From positions 2,091,001-2,155,000 of the forward strand of contig WPIO01000023.1 of assembly GCA_009760855.2 (NCBI GenBank): DNA of 64,000 nucleotides. The letters are read 5' to 3'. Source of the stretch: Cristatella mucedo. Its lineage: Eukaryota > Bryozoa > Phylactolaemata > Cristatellidae. The notes below the pieces were generated by a model, which saw only the letters and a program-made list of their open reading frames with translations, searched no databases and had not been told where the DNA came from. Every line of letters starts with the position of its first letter. The stretch's first letter is position 1. Shown here one piece after another: positions 61,121-64,000 of the stretch. A program made the translations under genes and the position numbers.

Positions 61121-62630
61121 ATTGCGCGATGCTATTTATTTCAATTGACTATTATTATTCATTCGGATCCGAAAGTGTCCGAATCGACTTATTGATCAAG
61201 AAGGACCCGGGCGGCGACGCTACCGTTTTTGCTGCAGCTCAAAGTGAAGTTGCTCTCGGAGGAGAGCAGTTTAGTTGTACGGCGACAATCTTTTCGAGAA
61301 TGGCAAGCAAGGTATTGTGCTTTTAGACACGCAGACTAAATCGCGAAAGAGGAAACTCGGGGCCTCTGAATAGCATGATTCCTGGTTAGTAACGTGCACA
61401 GAATATCGTGCCGGCGGGCGGCGGCTGGCGAGTCTACTAAGGAATCTCAGACGAGCCCGTCTACAGCGAGCCCATCTACAGCGCGCAGCGTAAGGCGCCG
61501 GCCGGGACGGCTGCTCCGCAGCTGACAGTTCTTTGCAGGGTAGTCGTTCGCGCCCCCAGTCGCCTCCAGTGAACGTCGGCCAGGCGCTCGACGCGAGACG
61601 CGGAGCCCATCGCCGCGGCATTCCGCGGCGGCAGCGTCGCGGAATGCGCGCGCGCTTACGTGCTAGATTTGGATTGACTTTATCCAGGTCCTTCAGAAGC
61701 GGAACGTACTGCACCGTCTGCTTGACTGGATTGGCTGCAAAGGAAATGCAGCGGCAATTACGAGCGGCTTGCTTTTTGGAAGCGAAGAAACCGAATCGGG
61801 GGCGGGCGACGGCGGCGGCGACTCCGGAAAAGGATATCCACGCCCCGGCGGACGCGCCTCGAAACTTCTGCACGCGGCTCTGCCGGGCTCGCTAGTGTGC
61901 CCAAAGCTGGTGTCGCGAAAGCGAACCTACCAGGTGCCGTCGCGTCATCGCTGCCCGGCGGGCTAGGCGAAGACGTGGCGCACTCGGGGGGGGGGGAAGC
62001 GGGGCATGAAGGGAGACATCAACAGCGACGTCTGTCGAGAAGGCAATCACCATCTCAGCAGGGCGAGTGCTTTGGCTAGAGAGCTGACTTTGAAGCGATC
62101 GAAAATCCTTAGGAAAGTAGCTCCAGGCGCACTAGTCGTTCGTACTGAACGAATGTGCGCACAAGTTGTACGGAGCACCGTGCGCTGGACACGCAGCGGG
62201 ATATTCGACAGTGATTCGACAGACCTTAGTGAGTTTATCGTGGACTAGATTCACGCACATCTAGCAAGACAGGCGCAGCCTTGCTAAAGGTCACGTTTAC
62301 GCTCTGTATAGTTATTAAGCATCCCCCGCGGCAGCCTCTCCCTATCCGAGAAAGCAGCCGGCAGCCTTGTAAATGCTTAGTTTCGTAAATCCGATTTTAA
62401 AGAGTGGGCCCAGGTGGCGTGATAGAAGGGCAGCCAAGAAATTATATCTTCTGTACACGTTTGTGCGCGTGCGTTCGAGTGCTGTGTGAGTGCGCATGAG
62501 CATTTGTGTGTCACGGATGGGATTGAGCCCATTTGTAGCTCCGCAGAAGATGCGGTTCCGGTGTCGGCGGCTGTGCGACAACCTTATGCCAGCACTGCCC
62601 CTTTCCAGAATTCCACCGTCTTCGTAAGGC
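61121..62630. other. No gene recognised
   Basis: GC-rich to about 62.1 kb, then mixed. A (G)10 run at 61987. Open frames on both strands lack recognisable domains. Confidence 0.35.
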
Positions 62631-62634
62631 AGTC

Positions 62635-62825
62635 CTCATAAATAAATAAATAAATCCTAGCTGATTAAACAGCCCCTCTTTAATAGCGACAGAAGAGCCT
62701 TTACGGCTATCACCACCGCTTGCAGTGGCGATAAAGGATCGCCCACCGCAGGAATCGAACACACGACCTCGGGACCGAGGTCGTGAAAGCAACCGCCTTA
62801 CCCAGTGTGCTATCACGGCTCACCT
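62635..62825 (-). mobile_element. SINE-B copy, nearly full length
   Basis: Minus strand: GAGCCGTGATAGCACACTGG, AAGGCGGTTGCTTTCACGAC, box B-like GTGTTCGATTCC, CGATCCTTTATCGCCACTGC, AGCCGTAAAGGCTCTTCTGT, with an (ATTT)n tail at 62638-62655. Confidence 0.87.
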
Positions 62826-62929
62826 CATGAAAATCAAGGCGTTGCTATGCTGCTTTTCGCTCGCCACCCTAATTGGAAAAGGTGGCTTCGATACGTCCGC
62901 CTGCTCTATTCTTCACGATCCCCCACCAG

Positions 62930-63362
62930 GCTAAGCATCGTACCACCCGCTTTTCGGAATCTAACCCTTTACCCATACCTCGTACAAACCTCAAATCTTT
63001 GGAGACCGTGCCTTTAGTTCGTATGCTCCCAAAGCCTGAAACTCACTCCCGACTTCCATCACGACATCCCCTGACTTGTCCACATTAAAAAGAAACTAAA
63101 AACGCACCTATTTATGACAGTATTTAGTGAGTCCCTGCGATTCGTCCTTTATGTGCTTATGCGTGCTGACACTGTGCATGCTGCCACTAACCATACTTTC
63201 GTGCTGAACCTGTGCATGTCACCCCTAACCATGTTATTCTTGTTGTTTATTGAGCATGCTTTCACTAACCATTCGATCGTGCTTCTTTTGCAGCAAACGT
63301 AAAGTGCCTAGATAGAGACAAGTTCACTGAGGGAGCTATATCAAATGTATTATTATTATTAT
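62930..63362 (+). mobile_element. LINE 3' end
   Basis: Remnant coding text GTACAAACCTCAAATCTTTG and CTGAAACTCACTCCCGACTT, then the noncoding tail, hairpin AAGTGCCTAGATAGAGACAA and (ATT)n. Confidence 0.85.
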
Positions 63363-63510
63363 AAATTAAGGTCACGGGTTCGAGTCCTACGGCGGACGAT
63401 TCTGTATAGTCCACTGCGAGCAAGTAAGTGGCGTTGCTAGCTGCCAATGCTCTTCTTACGGCTGTGTAAGGAGACTACTTATTCAGCTTACCTTTACTTG
63501 TTTACCTTGG
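63363..63510 (+). mobile_element. SINE-B-like copy directly after a LINE end
   Basis: AAGGTCACGGGTTCGAGTCC (box B) and a decayed body ending GGAGACTACTTATTCAGC. Confidence 0.55.
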
Positions 63511-64000
63511 TTTTTTCTCTCTCTGGAAAGCCAAGGTTTGGAATGCTGTGAAATCACCCACCCGCCCCCCCCCCCCGCGAGAGTGCAGAATGCTGACGCA
63601 GCATCCGGTCGGCGTAAACCTCGCCGTCCGCTTGAGCGCCTTAGAAAGAGCCACGCTTGCCGTGCAAGCCCTGCATTTCTATGGCCCCGATCTACGGCCC
63701 CGATCGCGGTCCCTTTCAGTCGCCTTGCTTGCCACCTTCAAGCGGGAGACCGCTGCTTCCGGCGCCTCTTACCGATTGAAGTCGCTTTTCGCGATCGAAT
63801 CATTCCTCAGGACTTTTTAGGTTGTTGCCAGCCAGATGCAGCCGAGGCACTTGTCCACGCGTGCAGGCAGCAGCAGTTTCTCTCGCTTCATCTTGTTTCT
63901 CTCAGCGCTCGACTACTACTATAAGGCCTTTCGATTCGGTCGGAAAGGGAAGTCACCCCTGGCGCTTGCTCTCTGGCGGCGCAGACTCGGGTGCTTCTGT
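63511..64000. other. No gene recognised
   Basis: Includes a (C)12 run at 63566-63577; nothing else identified before the window ends. Confidence 0.4.

Overview
The window is a piece of an animal nuclear genome, probably an invertebrate. It has widely spaced exons with consensus splice sites, long simple-sequence tracts, many LINE and tRNA-derived SINE copies, and CpG-rich islands. There is no prokaryotic gene organisation and no CRISPR array. The species cannot be named from the sequence alone. The retained minor-class (U12-type) introns argue against lineages that have lost that spliceosome, such as nematodes.

The one clearly identifiable gene is SLC8B1/NCLX, the mitochondrial Na+/Ca2+ (Li+/Ca2+) exchanger, on the + strand and in tandem. 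Copy 1 is cut by the left edge: its last three exons (5347-5503, 5647-5711, 10277-10474) encode the alpha-2 repeat and the C-terminus. Copy 2 looks complete: 15 exons from 18333 to 42928 join with consistent phases into a 583-residue protein, about the length of human NCLX. Its first exon lies in a CpG-rich promoter region. The paralogues are about 79% identical over the shared 139 residues.

The most interesting feature is the splicing. Copy 2 has an AT-AC intron with textbook U12 signals (23060-24709) inside the alpha-1 repeat, and a GT-AG U12-type intron (39833-40324) inside the alpha-2 repeat. The second is shared by copy 1 (5504-5646). In copy 2 that short intron is mostly an uninterrupted (CTG)127 tract; copy 1 has nine units at the same place. 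The long polyalanine, polyleucine, polyserine and polycysteine reading frames there are intronic and not protein. The codon split by this intron reads Asp in copy 1 and Asn in copy 2, at the position of the ion-coordinating Asn498 of human NCLX.

Region by region: 1-5346 is probably intron 12 of copy 1 with LINE/SINE insertions. 5.3-10.9 kb is the 3' end of copy 1, with a nested LINE in its last intron. 11-17.5 kb is intergenic, with a duplicated block and broken LINEs. 17.6-43.4 kb is copy 2. 43.4-45.1 kb is a block also present inside intron 12 (35.9-38.4 kb) and, in part, after copy 1 (11.0-11.6 kb), which records further rearrangement of the array. 45-50 kb holds SINEs, a TTTAGGG-like degenerate array and a large compound microsatellite. 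50-64 kb alternates GC-rich islands with repeats; no gene there could be identified, apart from one weak candidate exon near 60.3-60.6 kb (minus strand). The main LINE 3' end and one SINE family (SINE-A) share the same hairpin tail, suggesting a LINE/SINE partnership.
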